64,000 nt of DNA from an uncultured Alphaproteobacteria bacterium. Lineage in GTDB: Bacteria; Pseudomonadota; Alphaproteobacteria; RF32; CAG-239. Position 1 is the first letter of the stretch. Each line of letters opens with the position of its first letter. Position numbers and translations under genes: made by a program. The DNA lies in the NCBI GenBank assembly GCA_944391495.1, contig CALXTU010000002.1, positions 124,001 to 188,000 of the forward strand, written 5' to 3'. Below, piece by piece: positions 34,793 through 43,182 of the stretch. Below the pieces are notes generated by a model that worked only from the letters and a program-made list of their open reading frames with translations, had not been told where the DNA came from and ran no database searches.

Positions 34793-35356
34793 TTATTTGG
34801 CTCTTTCAACATAAGAGGCATCTGCCGTCGCAACGACAATTTTATCGCCGACGCCGATAAACGGCGGCACCGTCGTCCGAACGCCGTTGTCCAAAATAGC
34901 CGGCTTATAAGATGAAGAAACCGTCTGACCTTTGATGACCGGCTCGGTTTCGGTTACCTCACAAATTACCTGCAACGGCAGCTCAACCGAAATCGGTTTG
35001 CCGTCGATTACGCTGACTTTTACTTCCATACCGTCGGTCAAAAACGGACGAGAATCGCCCAAAATGTCGGCCGGCATGGCAAACTGCTCATAAGTATCGC
35101 TTTCCATAAAGGTCAGACCGGAGGCATCTTCATACAAAAACTGGCAGTCTTTGGTTTCAACCATCAGTTTTTCGACCATATCTTCCGTGCGGAAACGCTC
35201 GTTGGTTTTGGTACCCTCTTCAACCGACTTCATTTCAACCTGCATAAAGGCACCGCCCTTGCCGGGTTTAACAAAATTGGTTTTGATTACGGTCCAGGGT
35301 TTGCCTTTATATTCAATAACCCAACCGATGCGAATTGAGCCAGCTTGCTGTTTCAT
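34793..35356 (-). CDS. efp: Translation elongation factor P
   Basis: 187-residue three-domain factor that relieves ribosome stalling at polyproline. Domain I has TNFVKPGKGGAFMQVEM, with the usually modified lysine near residue 34. Domains II-III follow (MESDTYEQFAMPADIL and VKGQTVSSSYKPAILDNG-like blocks). Length is normal. The proline-rich OmpA-like protein 0.8 kb away (33011) is a natural EF-P client. Followed with no gap by the IMPase-like gene. Confidence 0.96.
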   Translation of the reverse strand: MKQQAGSIRIGWVIEYKGKPWTVIKTNFVKPGKGGAFMQVEMKSVEEGTKTNERFRTEDMVEKLMVETKDCQFLYEDASGLTFMESDTYEQFAMPADILGDSRPFLTDGMEVKVSVIDGKPISVELPLQVICEVTETEPVIKGQTVSSSYKPAILDNGVRTTVPPFIGVGDKIVVATADASYVERAK

Positions 35357-35421
35357 TTTTTTACTCCTTAAAAATTGTTCTTACGCTGTTTTTATCAGCA
35401 AATTAATATAAACTTTGTCTT

Positions 35422-35928
35422 TTAGCAACCAAAATTTTCAAAATTTTTTGCCCGGACAATCGCAAAATCAACATCAGGAATGTCATCCGGCGCGCCGCCG
35501 TCCGGTACAATCCAGGCCGAAGGTATCAAAAACAAATCATTATACCAGGATACAATGTCTTTATCATGCGGGGATCCTTCGGCCCGGAAGGCTATAAATT
35601 CGGGCTCGATTTCCCCGGCCAGCATCGCCTCATGGCGCCGTGCCGGAATAATAATGCCCAGTGTCTTTTTATGTAAGGCCTCGCGCAACGGTTTGAGTTG
35701 CTTTTTCAGCGGTTTGGACGTATCCGGTTCCGCAACGATACCGTCCAGACCATATTGGCGACAGATTTCAAGCGCTTTACCGCCGAATGCCAAAACCATG
35801 CCGCCGGTCTGACGGACATCATTAATTTTGGCAGCCGAAAGCGTATCAGCAACCATATAGCAGACAATATTTGCCGCCGGCCGGAGCTTATCATCGTCAT
35901 TTTCAACCAACAGGATTATCTTTGGCAT
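35422..35928 (-). CDS. Uncharacterised 168-aa protein, weakly ThiE-like
   Basis: A small soluble alpha/beta protein. Blocks such as KALEICRQYGLDGIVAEPD, TLGIIIPARRHEAMLAGEIEPEFIAFRA and a terminal DVDFAIVRA recall the strand-helix repeats of thiamine-phosphate-synthase-type barrels, but the protein is shorter and the nucleotide site is not recognisable. Function not assigned. Its start is 11 bases from the edge of a ~100-base spacer before the zapA operon. Confidence 0.55.
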   Translation of the reverse strand: MPKIILLVENDDDKLRPAANIVCYMVADTLSAAKINDVRQTGGMVLAFGGKALEICRQYGLDGIVAEPDTSKPLKKQLKPLREALHKKTLGIIIPARRHEAMLAGEIEPEFIAFRAEGSPHDKDIVSWYNDLFLIPSAWIVPDGGAPDDIPDVDFAIVRAKNFENFGC

Positions 35929-36024
35929 AATTTGCTTTATCTCTTGTAAAATATCGGACAGATGTTTATTATGAGCTCTTAAGATAATAAGGGAATATTT
36001 TTAAAAGGGAAAGTAAAATCCGCG

Positions 36025-36264
36025 ATGGAAAGCAAAAATTTTAATTTCAGCAAAACCAGAGACGCCCTGAGCCAGCTTTCGGCCGATATTATCGAGCTTG
36101 AATCGCTTGTCGCCGCGAAAAAAAGCTCTTTGAAGAGCGAAAAGCAAAACCTGCTTGACGAACTTGCGGCCAAAGAGCAAAAAATTGCCGGCCTGCGGAC
36201 GGCGGCCGAAGATGCTTTGACTAAAATTGAAAATATTAATCATTATATTGAAGAGGCGCTGTAA
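36025..36264 (+). CDS. Small coiled-coil protein upstream of zapA
   Basis: 79 residues, almost entirely helical heptads (SQLSADIIELESLVAAKK, DELAAKEQKIAGLR). It ends one base before the zapA ATG. The fixed position ahead of zapA and the coiled-coil nature resemble small DUF4164-type alphaproteobacterial genes found before zapA. It may assist divisome or Z-ring proteins. The start (ATG at 36025) is 8 bases after AAAGGGAAAGTAAAA. Confidence 0.8.
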   Translation: MESKNFNFSKTRDALSQLSADIIELESLVAAKKSSLKSEKQNLLDELAAKEQKIAGLRTAAEDALTKIENINHYIEEAL

Positions 36265-36265
36265 A

Positions 36266-36604
36266 ATGGCTCAGGTTACGATTTCCATCAACTCTCGCGA
36301 ATATGCCATTGCCTGTGAAGACGGGCAGGAAGCGCGAATTTTGCAGTTGTCGCAGATTTTGGACGAAAAGGCTAAACAGCTGACCGACGGTACCGGACAA
36401 ATCAGCGAAAGTATGCTGCTGGCCATGATAGGGTTATTGTTAGCCGATGAGCTCGGTGAGCTTAAAAAAAGCAAGGGAATTCCCGAATCGTCTTCGGCGG
36501 CAGAGCTCGAAAAACTGCAGCAGACGGACGATGAGTTGGCTGGTATCATAAAAAGTTTGAGTGACCGTTTAAAAGTGCTTGCCAAAGAAATAAATTTGTT
36601 ATAG
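36266..36604 (+). CDS. zapA: Z-ring associated protein ZapA
   Basis: 112 residues. N-terminal beta-hairpin (VTISINSREYAIACEDGQEARI), then a helical dimerisation section (LQLSQILDEKAKQL) and a C-terminal coiled coil (ELEKLQQTDDELAGIIKSLS). FtsZ bundling factor. The start at 36266 follows the upstream gene stop directly. 6S-type RNA sequence follows, as in other Proteobacteria. Confidence 0.9.
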   Translation: MAQVTISINSREYAIACEDGQEARILQLSQILDEKAKQLTDGTGQISESMLLAMIGLLLADELGELKKSKGIPESSSAAELEKLQQTDDELAGIIKSLSDRLKVLAKEINLL

Positions 36605-36619
36605 CATAATCGCATAAGA

Positions 36620-36785
36620 GGTTTTAGAGACTGCGTAGTTCGTAGATTAGCAGGTCTTCCGAGCCAACATTATTTTATAGGGAGCTGTCTCTGAATAAAT
36701 CGTGGTTTATTTATATGGCGCCCACTTATTGACCCGCGGTTCGTTTCAAGAATGTATTATACGGCTAAACGGTTTCTAACAATCT
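36620..36785 (+). ncRNA. ssrS: Candidate 6S RNA
   Basis: Lies just after zapA, the conserved proteobacterial location. The ends pair (TTAGAGAC with GTTTCTAA), a further conserved-looking block GGCGCCCACTTATTGACCC sits in the 3' half, and the ~165-nt length fits alphaproteobacterial 6S. No open frame. The secondary structure was only checked by eye, so ends are approximate. Confidence 0.6.
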
Positions 36786-36801
36786 TGTCGAGCATGCTTA
36801 A

Positions 36802-36836
36802 AGGAAAACTCCGTTGGAAACAACGGAGTTTTCTCT
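36802..36836 (+). terminator. Terminator after the 6S RNA
   Basis: GAAAACTCCGTTG / CAACGGAGTTTTC 13-bp stem with a GAAA tetraloop, then TCTC. It lies just ahead of the next gene. Confidence 0.8.
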
Positions 36837-36860
36837 GATAATAATAAAGGATACGTTAAT

Positions 36861-37649
36861 TTGAAAATTGTCTATCTGGGTGATATCGTCGCCAGACCGG
36901 GACGCGAAGCCGTTATCGACGCCGTCCGGCCGCTGAAGGAAAAATACGCCTATGACGCGCTGCTGGTTAATGTTGATAATGCCGCGCACGGGTTCGGCTG
37001 CACGCCGAAAATATGCAATCGCCTGCTGCAAACCGGCGTGACGGCAATCGTAACCGGCGATCATGTCTGGAATCAAAAAGAAATTTTTTCTTTTCTTAAC
37101 GAAAACAAACGCATCGTGCGGCCGTTGAACTATCCCGCAACCCTGCCGGGGCTCGGTGCTAGAGAAATTCCGCTTGACAACGGTCAAAAGCTTTTGCTGG
37201 CCGAAGTCGTCGGAAGAGTATTTATGGAGGCCGTCGATTGTCCGCTGCGGGCGCTTGATACCTTGTTAGAAAATTACACGTTGGGTAAAAACATTGACGC
37301 CGTATTTGTCGATATTCATGCCGAAGCCACGGCCGAGAAACAGGCGTTGGCCCGCTATTTTGACGGGCGGGTGTCAGCCGTCATCGGCTCGCATACTCAC
37401 GTGCCGACCAGTGATGCGGTCATTCTTCCCAAAGGAACGGCGTATCAGACTGATACCGGAATGTGCGGCGATTATAACGGCGTTATCGGATTTGATCCCC
37501 GGACGCCGATTGAACGCCTGAAAGACAAATTCTCAGCCGGCCGGCTGGAGCCCTGTTCGGGAAAGGGAATCGTTTGCGGCACTTTTATTGAAACAGATGA
37601 TGCCACCGGACTGGCACTTAAAATCGAACCGATAAAATTTATTCAATAA
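36861..37649 (+). CDS. YmdB-family metallophosphoesterase (TIGR00282)
   Basis: 262 residues, dinuclear-metal phosphoesterase; YmdB members hydrolyse cyclic nucleotides or cyclic dinucleotides. Signature blocks: LGDIVARPGREAV near the N-terminus, the metal-site TGDHVWNQKEI (D/H) and a SHTHVPTSDAVILPKGTAY stretch. The start is TTG at 36861 behind AAAGGAT. It follows the 6S terminator and converges with the J-domain gene, overlapping 11 bases at the 3' ends. Confidence 0.93.
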   Translation: MKIVYLGDIVARPGREAVIDAVRPLKEKYAYDALLVNVDNAAHGFGCTPKICNRLLQTGVTAIVTGDHVWNQKEIFSFLNENKRIVRPLNYPATLPGLGAREIPLDNGQKLLLAEVVGRVFMEAVDCPLRALDTLLENYTLGKNIDAVFVDIHAEATAEKQALARYFDGRVSAVIGSHTHVPTSDAVILPKGTAYQTDTGMCGDYNGVIGFDPRTPIERLKDKFSAGRLEPCSGKGIVCGTFIETDDATGLALKIEPIKFIQ

Positions 37650-38778
37650 TCGAGCTGCCAAACGGAATTTCTTTACCGATACCCTGGGCGATATCTTCGT
37701 AGTAAACAAAACCGGTTTCGCCGTTATCTATCATCACCCGCGCCCATACGTTATCCGGCGTATAGCCGGTCAGACGGACGGTTGTTGCGGCCGGAAGTAT
37801 TTTTATAACATCAAAATCGGCCGACGGACCGTACATTATCTTGCTTTCTTTAAGCAGGTGGTAGAGTTTGGAACTATCCGATTTGTCGACGGGGATACTC
37901 ATAATCTTGCCGACGACAACGTCATCGACACTTTCCTGACCGCCGCCAAAGTTGACCTGCTGATAATAATCTATTTCATCTTTTTGCGAAAACAGACTCC
38001 ATAACTCGGCCTCGTTCAAATTCAGATAGCTGCCGGCAGCAGGAAACATAATCGCCGCCAGCAGAATGACCGGCACAATCAGCTGACTGCAGCGAAGCGC
38101 CACAATATTCCAGTTTTTCGGCCGGGCAGCTTTGACATTCAGACCATCAATAAAGGCCTCTATTACCGGACGATTTTCCGCCGGTGCCAGCTCAAGCGCC
38201 TGTAAACCGCATTTTCGAGACGGAACGGTCTGCCCTTCCCGGGCATAGACAATCATATTGTGCAATAAAATTCTCAAACTTTCCTGACGCGACAACGGAT
38301 ATTTGAAATTATCGCGCAAGGCCTTAATGTTTGCCAAAAAAGCCTTCGGATGCCACCAACCGGCCAGCCAGTTTAATACCGCCGTTTTGGCCGTCAGGCG
38401 AAGCGCGCGCGGATATGCGGCCGTCGTAAAACTGCTGCCGGAGCGGTAGCTGGCAAACCAGGCTCTGACTTCGTGCAGATTAACGGCTCGCACGGCCACG
38501 CCCTCGTCGCCGTCTTTAAAAAGGGTCATGCTTTCTATGTCGGGATAATTTTCTTTGCCGTATACCTGGGACAAAATATCATAAATCCGGCGGCTGTCTT
38601 CATTGCTTAACGTTTCATAAGCTACGGAAAGTTCCTGAAATATATCCGTCGTATCCCGGTCTTTGTTATAATCCGGGTGCCACCTTTTGGCCAAGTCGCG
38701 ATAAGAACGTTTAATTTCTTCAAAACCGGCAGTCGGCGAAACTTGCAAAATCTGATAATATCCCAATGCGTCTTTCAT
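37639..38778 (-). CDS. J-domain membrane protein with C-terminal SH3-like domain
   Basis: 379 residues. An N-terminal DnaJ domain (YYQILQVSPTAGFEEIKRSYR, HPD at about residues 34-36) would recruit DnaK. A central helical region precedes one transmembrane helix near residue 230 (LIVPVILLAAIMFPAAG). The last ~65 residues resemble a bacterial SH3 fold (VRLTGYTPDNVWARVMIDNGE). So a cytosolic J-domain is attached to a periplasmic SH3-like domain, an unusual arrangement. It sits at the 3' end of the flagellar block on the same strand, starting 0 bases after the FliK-like gene. Confidence 0.8.
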   Translation of the reverse strand: MKDALGYYQILQVSPTAGFEEIKRSYRDLAKRWHPDYNKDRDTTDIFQELSVAYETLSNEDSRRIYDILSQVYGKENYPDIESMTLFKDGDEGVAVRAVNLHEVRAWFASYRSGSSFTTAAYPRALRLTAKTAVLNWLAGWWHPKAFLANIKALRDNFKYPLSRQESLRILLHNMIVYAREGQTVPSRKCGLQALELAPAENRPVIEAFIDGLNVKAARPKNWNIVALRCSQLIVPVILLAAIMFPAAGSYLNLNEAELWSLFSQKDEIDYYQQVNFGGGQESVDDVVVGKIMSIPVDKSDSSKLYHLLKESKIMYGPSADFDVIKILPAATTVRLTGYTPDNVWARVMIDNGETGFVYYEDIAQGIGKEIPFGSSIIE

Positions 38779-40260
38779 TTAAACGTAGATTCCTCCGGTC
38801 AAACTGTTTTCTTCCTGCAGCACGATAAAATTCTCCTGACGGTTGATTTTGATCGTCCCGACATAGTCCAAATCATACAACGACTTTTTAAACAAATTGA
38901 TAACATTGCTGCAAAAATCGTCTTCCAATGCTTTTGTCGTACGGATAACCAGATCAAGACTGCGTTTGGAACGGCTGACAAAACCGTCGAACTGGAAACC
39001 GCCAAGCCGGGAAAAATCCGTTTCAACAATAAAACGGGTGCCGTTTTGTTTATGCCCGGACTGCTTTTGGTCCTGTTCCGAATCCTTTTTTACCGCTATC
39101 TTCAACGGCTTAAATTGGTTACCGTCAAACAGCGGCATTTCGACCATGCGCCAGGACGGCGTTTCTTTGGCGGCGGCAGCAATAAAACTATTCAATTCTT
39201 CCGTCACGCGGCCGCGAACCAACGGATCCAGACCTTCCAGCCTTGCCATATCCGTTTTCAGCCAGCCGGCAATATCTTTCTGAACGGCGGCCCGGTAAAA
39301 ATGATAAATATTGCTCAATAAATTATCTCCGCCCATCGGCAACCGGTTTATAACCGCCGCAAAAATTTCCGTCGACAAACCGCCGACGGCGGCCAGACTT
39401 TTAAGCTGAGGCAGAGATGCAAGCATTGACGGTTTTACGGACAGCTCTTTTCCCGGCAAAATCACTTTTAACAAATCGTCCAAGAATTTTACTTCCCTGT
39501 CAAATGCCGGAACGGTGCCGTTGATGTTGAGCAGCAGCGCTGCGGCGGGCGGCAGTTTGATCTTAGAAACAAAAAACGTTTCACCGAGCGGCGTGCTGAT
39601 GCGAGTCATATCATTAGTTCTGCCGGTAACTTCGCCGCTTATCTGCTGGCCGGAAAGAGCTTCGACCGTTTGCTCCAACTGCTCCCTTAACTGCGGAAAC
39701 GACTGAGGATCGGCGGCAATTTTTTGCAATACTTCCTGTAGTGACTGCAATACGGCGGCGTCATTTCCGCCACCCTCAAGCGCTGCCAGCGAAACCTCAA
39801 AAGGCCGGAGTATACTCATCACCTGTTGTTTTACGGCGGCCGGCACCTGCATCGTGCGGAAAAAATTATCAACAAATCCTTCCGGATCTATCGGCCGGAC
39901 ATCAACCCGGGACAAAACATTGTCAGCAGATAAACGCCCGGCGGACGACGACGCGGCCGTTTCATTTTTAACGGGAATCAACTGGCCGCCGGCAGCAACC
40001 CGCACCGACAGCAATCCGCTTTCCGGCAAAGTCACATTCTGAGTTCCGGTTTGCAGCAGAATGTTAAAAAATTTGCCTCCAAACTGCAAAACAGCTTTGG
40101 ACGTACCGTTTTCCGGCGGTTGTATCTCTAACTGCACCGTCATACCCGGTTTCAACTGCTCCGCCAGCTCCGGCGGCATTTCCGTAATCTGCAGTGACGG
40201 CAAACTTTCCGACAACGGCAGCGACAAACCGGACGACAACGGATTAATCAAATTGCTCAT
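38779..40260 (-). CDS. FliK-like hook-length control homologue
   Basis: 493 residues. The first 240 residues are low-complexity and charged, with a MTVQLEIQPP stretch. The C-terminal ~90 residues (RFIVETDFSRLGGFQFDGFV, then RTTKALEDDFCSNVINLFKK) resemble the Flg_hook (FliK C-terminal) domain with its small-residue DTIDIQLxPxxLG-type core altered. Overlapping the flhG stop by 4 bases, it is inside the flagellar operon. A true FliK is at 51429, so this may be a paralogue or a different export regulator. Confidence 0.65.
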   Translation of the reverse strand: MSNLINPLSSGLSLPLSESLPSLQITEMPPELAEQLKPGMTVQLEIQPPENGTSKAVLQFGGKFFNILLQTGTQNVTLPESGLLSVRVAAGGQLIPVKNETAASSSAGRLSADNVLSRVDVRPIDPEGFVDNFFRTMQVPAAVKQQVMSILRPFEVSLAALEGGGNDAAVLQSLQEVLQKIAADPQSFPQLREQLEQTVEALSGQQISGEVTGRTNDMTRISTPLGETFFVSKIKLPPAAALLLNINGTVPAFDREVKFLDDLLKVILPGKELSVKPSMLASLPQLKSLAAVGGLSTEIFAAVINRLPMGGDNLLSNIYHFYRAAVQKDIAGWLKTDMARLEGLDPLVRGRVTEELNSFIAAAAKETPSWRMVEMPLFDGNQFKPLKIAVKKDSEQDQKQSGHKQNGTRFIVETDFSRLGGFQFDGFVSRSKRSLDLVIRTTKALEDDFCSNVINLFKKSLYDLDYVGTIKINRQENFIVLQEENSLTGGIYV

Positions 40261-41054
40261 GTTTCCAAAATCCTTTTGGCGATGGCCATAATATCAAGCG
40301 CTGCCTCGGATTGAGGATAGCGGCTGATAATCGTGCTCCGGTTGCGAATGGACTCCCTAACCCGCGTATCCTGCCTGATAACGCCGAGAAGCGGCGGTGA
40401 AATCTTTAAAAATTCCCGGCAGGCCTTTTCCAGCATGGCGTATGTCCTCAAACCGTCGTTGATATTGTTGACCTGATTAATGACTATTTTAAGTGCCGTA
40501 TTCGGATAACGTCCGACAAACAATTTAATCAGACTGTAAATATCGGTGACCGAACGCGGCTCATCAGTACACAACATTATCGCCGAGGCCGACATTCCCG
40601 TCAGAACTTTGGAGGCATTTGACATTCCCGCCCCCATATCCAAAATTGTTTTGTCATAGTTCTGTGCCAGAATATTCAGGTCATCACCCAATATCTGCAG
40701 CCGGCCGACGGACACCGTTGACAGGCCGGCACCGCCCGGATTGCCGGCAGCAATGTCAAAACGACCTTTATCGTAATTAAACACCACCTGATTGAGGCTG
40801 CAGCGGCCGGAAATAACCGCATTCAGATCATAGACGGCGTTCAGGCCGAGTTGAATCTTAATATTATTTAACCCGCAATCGCCGTCAAACAACAATACTT
40901 TTTGCTTAAACAAACTCAGCGCATGAGCCAGAGATACGGCGAACCAGGTTTTGCCGGTACCGCGACGGCCGGAAATAACGGCTATCATGTTTTTGCCTTT
41001 GAGCGAGGGAACCTCTCCGGCAAAAACATTTTTTTTGTTTGCAATATCTGTCAT
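40257..41054 (-). CDS. flhG: MinD/ParA-family ATPase, FlhG-like
   Basis: 265 residues. Walker A-like SGRRGTGKTWFAVSLAHAL has GRRGTGKT in place of the usual KGGVGKT, then the switch DGDCGLNN and a TILDMGAGM segment. FlhG/FleN homologues set flagellar number and position. It lies directly after flhA with a 4-base gap and no flhF, which normally precedes it, is present here. Confidence 0.88.
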   Translation of the reverse strand: MTDIANKKNVFAGEVPSLKGKNMIAVISGRRGTGKTWFAVSLAHALSLFKQKVLLFDGDCGLNNIKIQLGLNAVYDLNAVISGRCSLNQVVFNYDKGRFDIAAGNPGGAGLSTVSVGRLQILGDDLNILAQNYDKTILDMGAGMSNASKVLTGMSASAIMLCTDEPRSVTDIYSLIKLFVGRYPNTALKIVINQVNNINDGLRTYAMLEKACREFLKISPPLLGVIRQDTRVRESIRNRSTIISRYPQSEAALDIMAIAKRILET

Positions 41055-41058
41055 CAGT

Positions 41059-43173
41059 CTATATTTGACCTACGGTTTTGATTTTAGCTTTGGGGTGTAT
41101 TTCATTTTGCGACATTACGACGCTCAGCGGACGAAACCGCTCAATAATCGAACGGACAAACGGGCGGATATTCGGGCTGGTCAGCAAAACCGGACTCTCG
41201 CCTTTGGCCGCCAAATCTTCCATAACCATGCGCACTTTACTGATGAAAGCCTGCAACTGACTCGGTGCCATGGCCAGTTGTTTGTCATCGCCCTCGCCGA
41301 TAATTGCCTGAGCAAAATTCTGCTCCCATTCGGCAGACAGCGGCACCAGCGAAATTACGCCGAATTCATTGGCATAGGCATTGGACAACTGTCTGGACAA
41401 CCGGGCACGGACGTGTTCGGTTATCAGCATCAGGCTGTGTGTTGACGTAACCGCCTCGGAAATGCCTTCGAGAATCGTCGGCAGATCGCGGATAGATACC
41501 CTCTCCTGCAGCAGATTTTTGAGCACGCGCTGAACGGCGGCCAGACTGATTTTGCCCGGAATGAGGTCTTTGACCAGTTTTTGATGTTCTTTATCCAGTT
41601 CATCAAGCAGCTTCTGCGTCTCGGCATAAGACAGAAGCTCCGGCATATTCTCTTTAACCAGTTCGGTGATATGTGTGGTCACAACCGTGGCCGGATCAAC
41701 CACCGTATAACCGCGGAACATTGCTTCTTCGCGATATGACGGATCAACCCACATGGCTTTAAGACCGAAGGTCGGCTCCGTGGTATCTTCCCCAGGCAGA
41801 TTTATCTGTTCACCGCGGGGATCCATAACCAAAAGCTGGGTCGGACGCAGCTCGCCCTTGCCGGATTTGACTTCCTTAATATAAATATTATATTCGTTGG
41901 CCTCCAGCTGCATATTGTCCTGAATCCTGATAGACGGCATAACAAAACCGAGTTCCGTTGCCAGAGCACGGCGCAGCGCCTTAATCTGATCCGTCAGTTT
42001 ACGGTTGGAATCTTCATTAATCAACGGCAGCAGACCGTAGCCTATTTCCAGACGGATAAGGTCGACTTTCAAAACATTGGCTATCGGCTCGTCGGCCATT
42101 TTGCTTAAAGCACTCTGTTTTTGTTCCTGCTCCATAACCGCCTGTGCCTGGGCATATTCTTCTTTTTGGCGCTTATCCAGATAATAGGCCGTTCCTCCGG
42201 TCAGGCCGGCCAGCATTAAAAACGGCAGCGCCGGCGTTCCGGGAATAAGTCCCAGAGCGACCGCCAGCGCGGCACTCATACCCAAGGCTTTCGGATAGTT
42301 GGCCAGTTGTTCAAACAAAACTTTGTCGGTTGATTCGGTCATACCTGCTTTGGAAACCAGAATACCGGCGGCTACCGAAACAATCAGCGCCGGAACCTGG
42401 CTGACCAGACCGTCACCGACGGTCAGACGCGTGTAAGTTTCACCGGCGGCGGCAAACGTCATATCATTTTGTACCATGCCGATAATGATGCCGGCAACAA
42501 TATTGATAAAGGTTATCAGCAAACCGGCTATCGCATCGCCGCGGACAAATTTTGAAGCACCGTCCATCGCGCCGTAGAAAGAGCTTTCTTTGGACAGGTC
42601 TTCACGGCGTTTTTTGGCCTCTTCCTCATTAATCAGCCCCGAAGACAAATCGGCGTCAATGGCCATTTGTTTACCGGGCATCGCATCCAGGGCAAAACGG
42701 GCAGCAACTTCGGCAATACGGCCGGAGCCTTTGGTGATGACGACAAAGTTTACCAAAACCAGAATGGCAAACACAATAACGCCGATCACAAAGTTGTTGC
42801 TCATGATAAAGCCGCCGAAAGCCTCAATGATTTTACCGGCAGCATCGGAACCGAGATAGCCTTTCGACAGAATAAGGCGGGTTGAGGCCAGGTTAAGCGC
42901 CAGACGATAGATGGTCGTTATCAGCAAGACCAGCGGAAAAGCACTGAATTCTATCGGCTTTTCGATAAAAATTGCCATCATCAATACAACGCAGGACATC
43001 GTAATCGACAATGCCAGCGAAATATCCAACAGCCAGGTCGGCATCGGCATAATCAAGATGACCAGCATCAGGATAATCGCCACGGCAAATAAAATATCGC
43101 CGCGCTTGGCCGAACCCAAGAACATTTCCTTAAATGACATATTGCCAAAGATGCCGGTGGTCGCTTTTGCCAT
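41059..43173 (-). CDS. flhA: Flagellar export gate protein FlhA
   Basis: 704 residues, the nonameric export-gate ring. The N-terminal ~300 residues carry about eight transmembrane helices (ILFAVAIILMLVILIMPMP, SITMSCVVLMMAIF). The conserved FHIPEP-type loop is represented by RDAVAGLLITFINIVAG and GDGLVSQVPALIVSVAAGILVSKAG. The cytosolic substrate-binding domain is complete to SNAYANEFGVISLVPL. It starts 10 bases after flbD. Confidence 0.97.
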   Translation of the reverse strand: MAKATTGIFGNMSFKEMFLGSAKRGDILFAVAIILMLVILIMPMPTWLLDISLALSITMSCVVLMMAIFIEKPIEFSAFPLVLLITTIYRLALNLASTRLILSKGYLGSDAAGKIIEAFGGFIMSNNFVIGVIVFAILVLVNFVVITKGSGRIAEVAARFALDAMPGKQMAIDADLSSGLINEEEAKKRREDLSKESSFYGAMDGASKFVRGDAIAGLLITFINIVAGIIIGMVQNDMTFAAAGETYTRLTVGDGLVSQVPALIVSVAAGILVSKAGMTESTDKVLFEQLANYPKALGMSAALAVALGLIPGTPALPFLMLAGLTGGTAYYLDKRQKEEYAQAQAVMEQEQKQSALSKMADEPIANVLKVDLIRLEIGYGLLPLINEDSNRKLTDQIKALRRALATELGFVMPSIRIQDNMQLEANEYNIYIKEVKSGKGELRPTQLLVMDPRGEQINLPGEDTTEPTFGLKAMWVDPSYREEAMFRGYTVVDPATVVTTHITELVKENMPELLSYAETQKLLDELDKEHQKLVKDLIPGKISLAAVQRVLKNLLQERVSIRDLPTILEGISEAVTSTHSLMLITEHVRARLSRQLSNAYANEFGVISLVPLSAEWEQNFAQAIIGEGDDKQLAMAPSQLQAFISKVRMVMEDLAAKGESPVLLTSPNIRPFVRSIIERFRPLSVVMSQNEIHPKAKIKTVGQI

Positions 43174-43182
43174 TGCCGTTAA

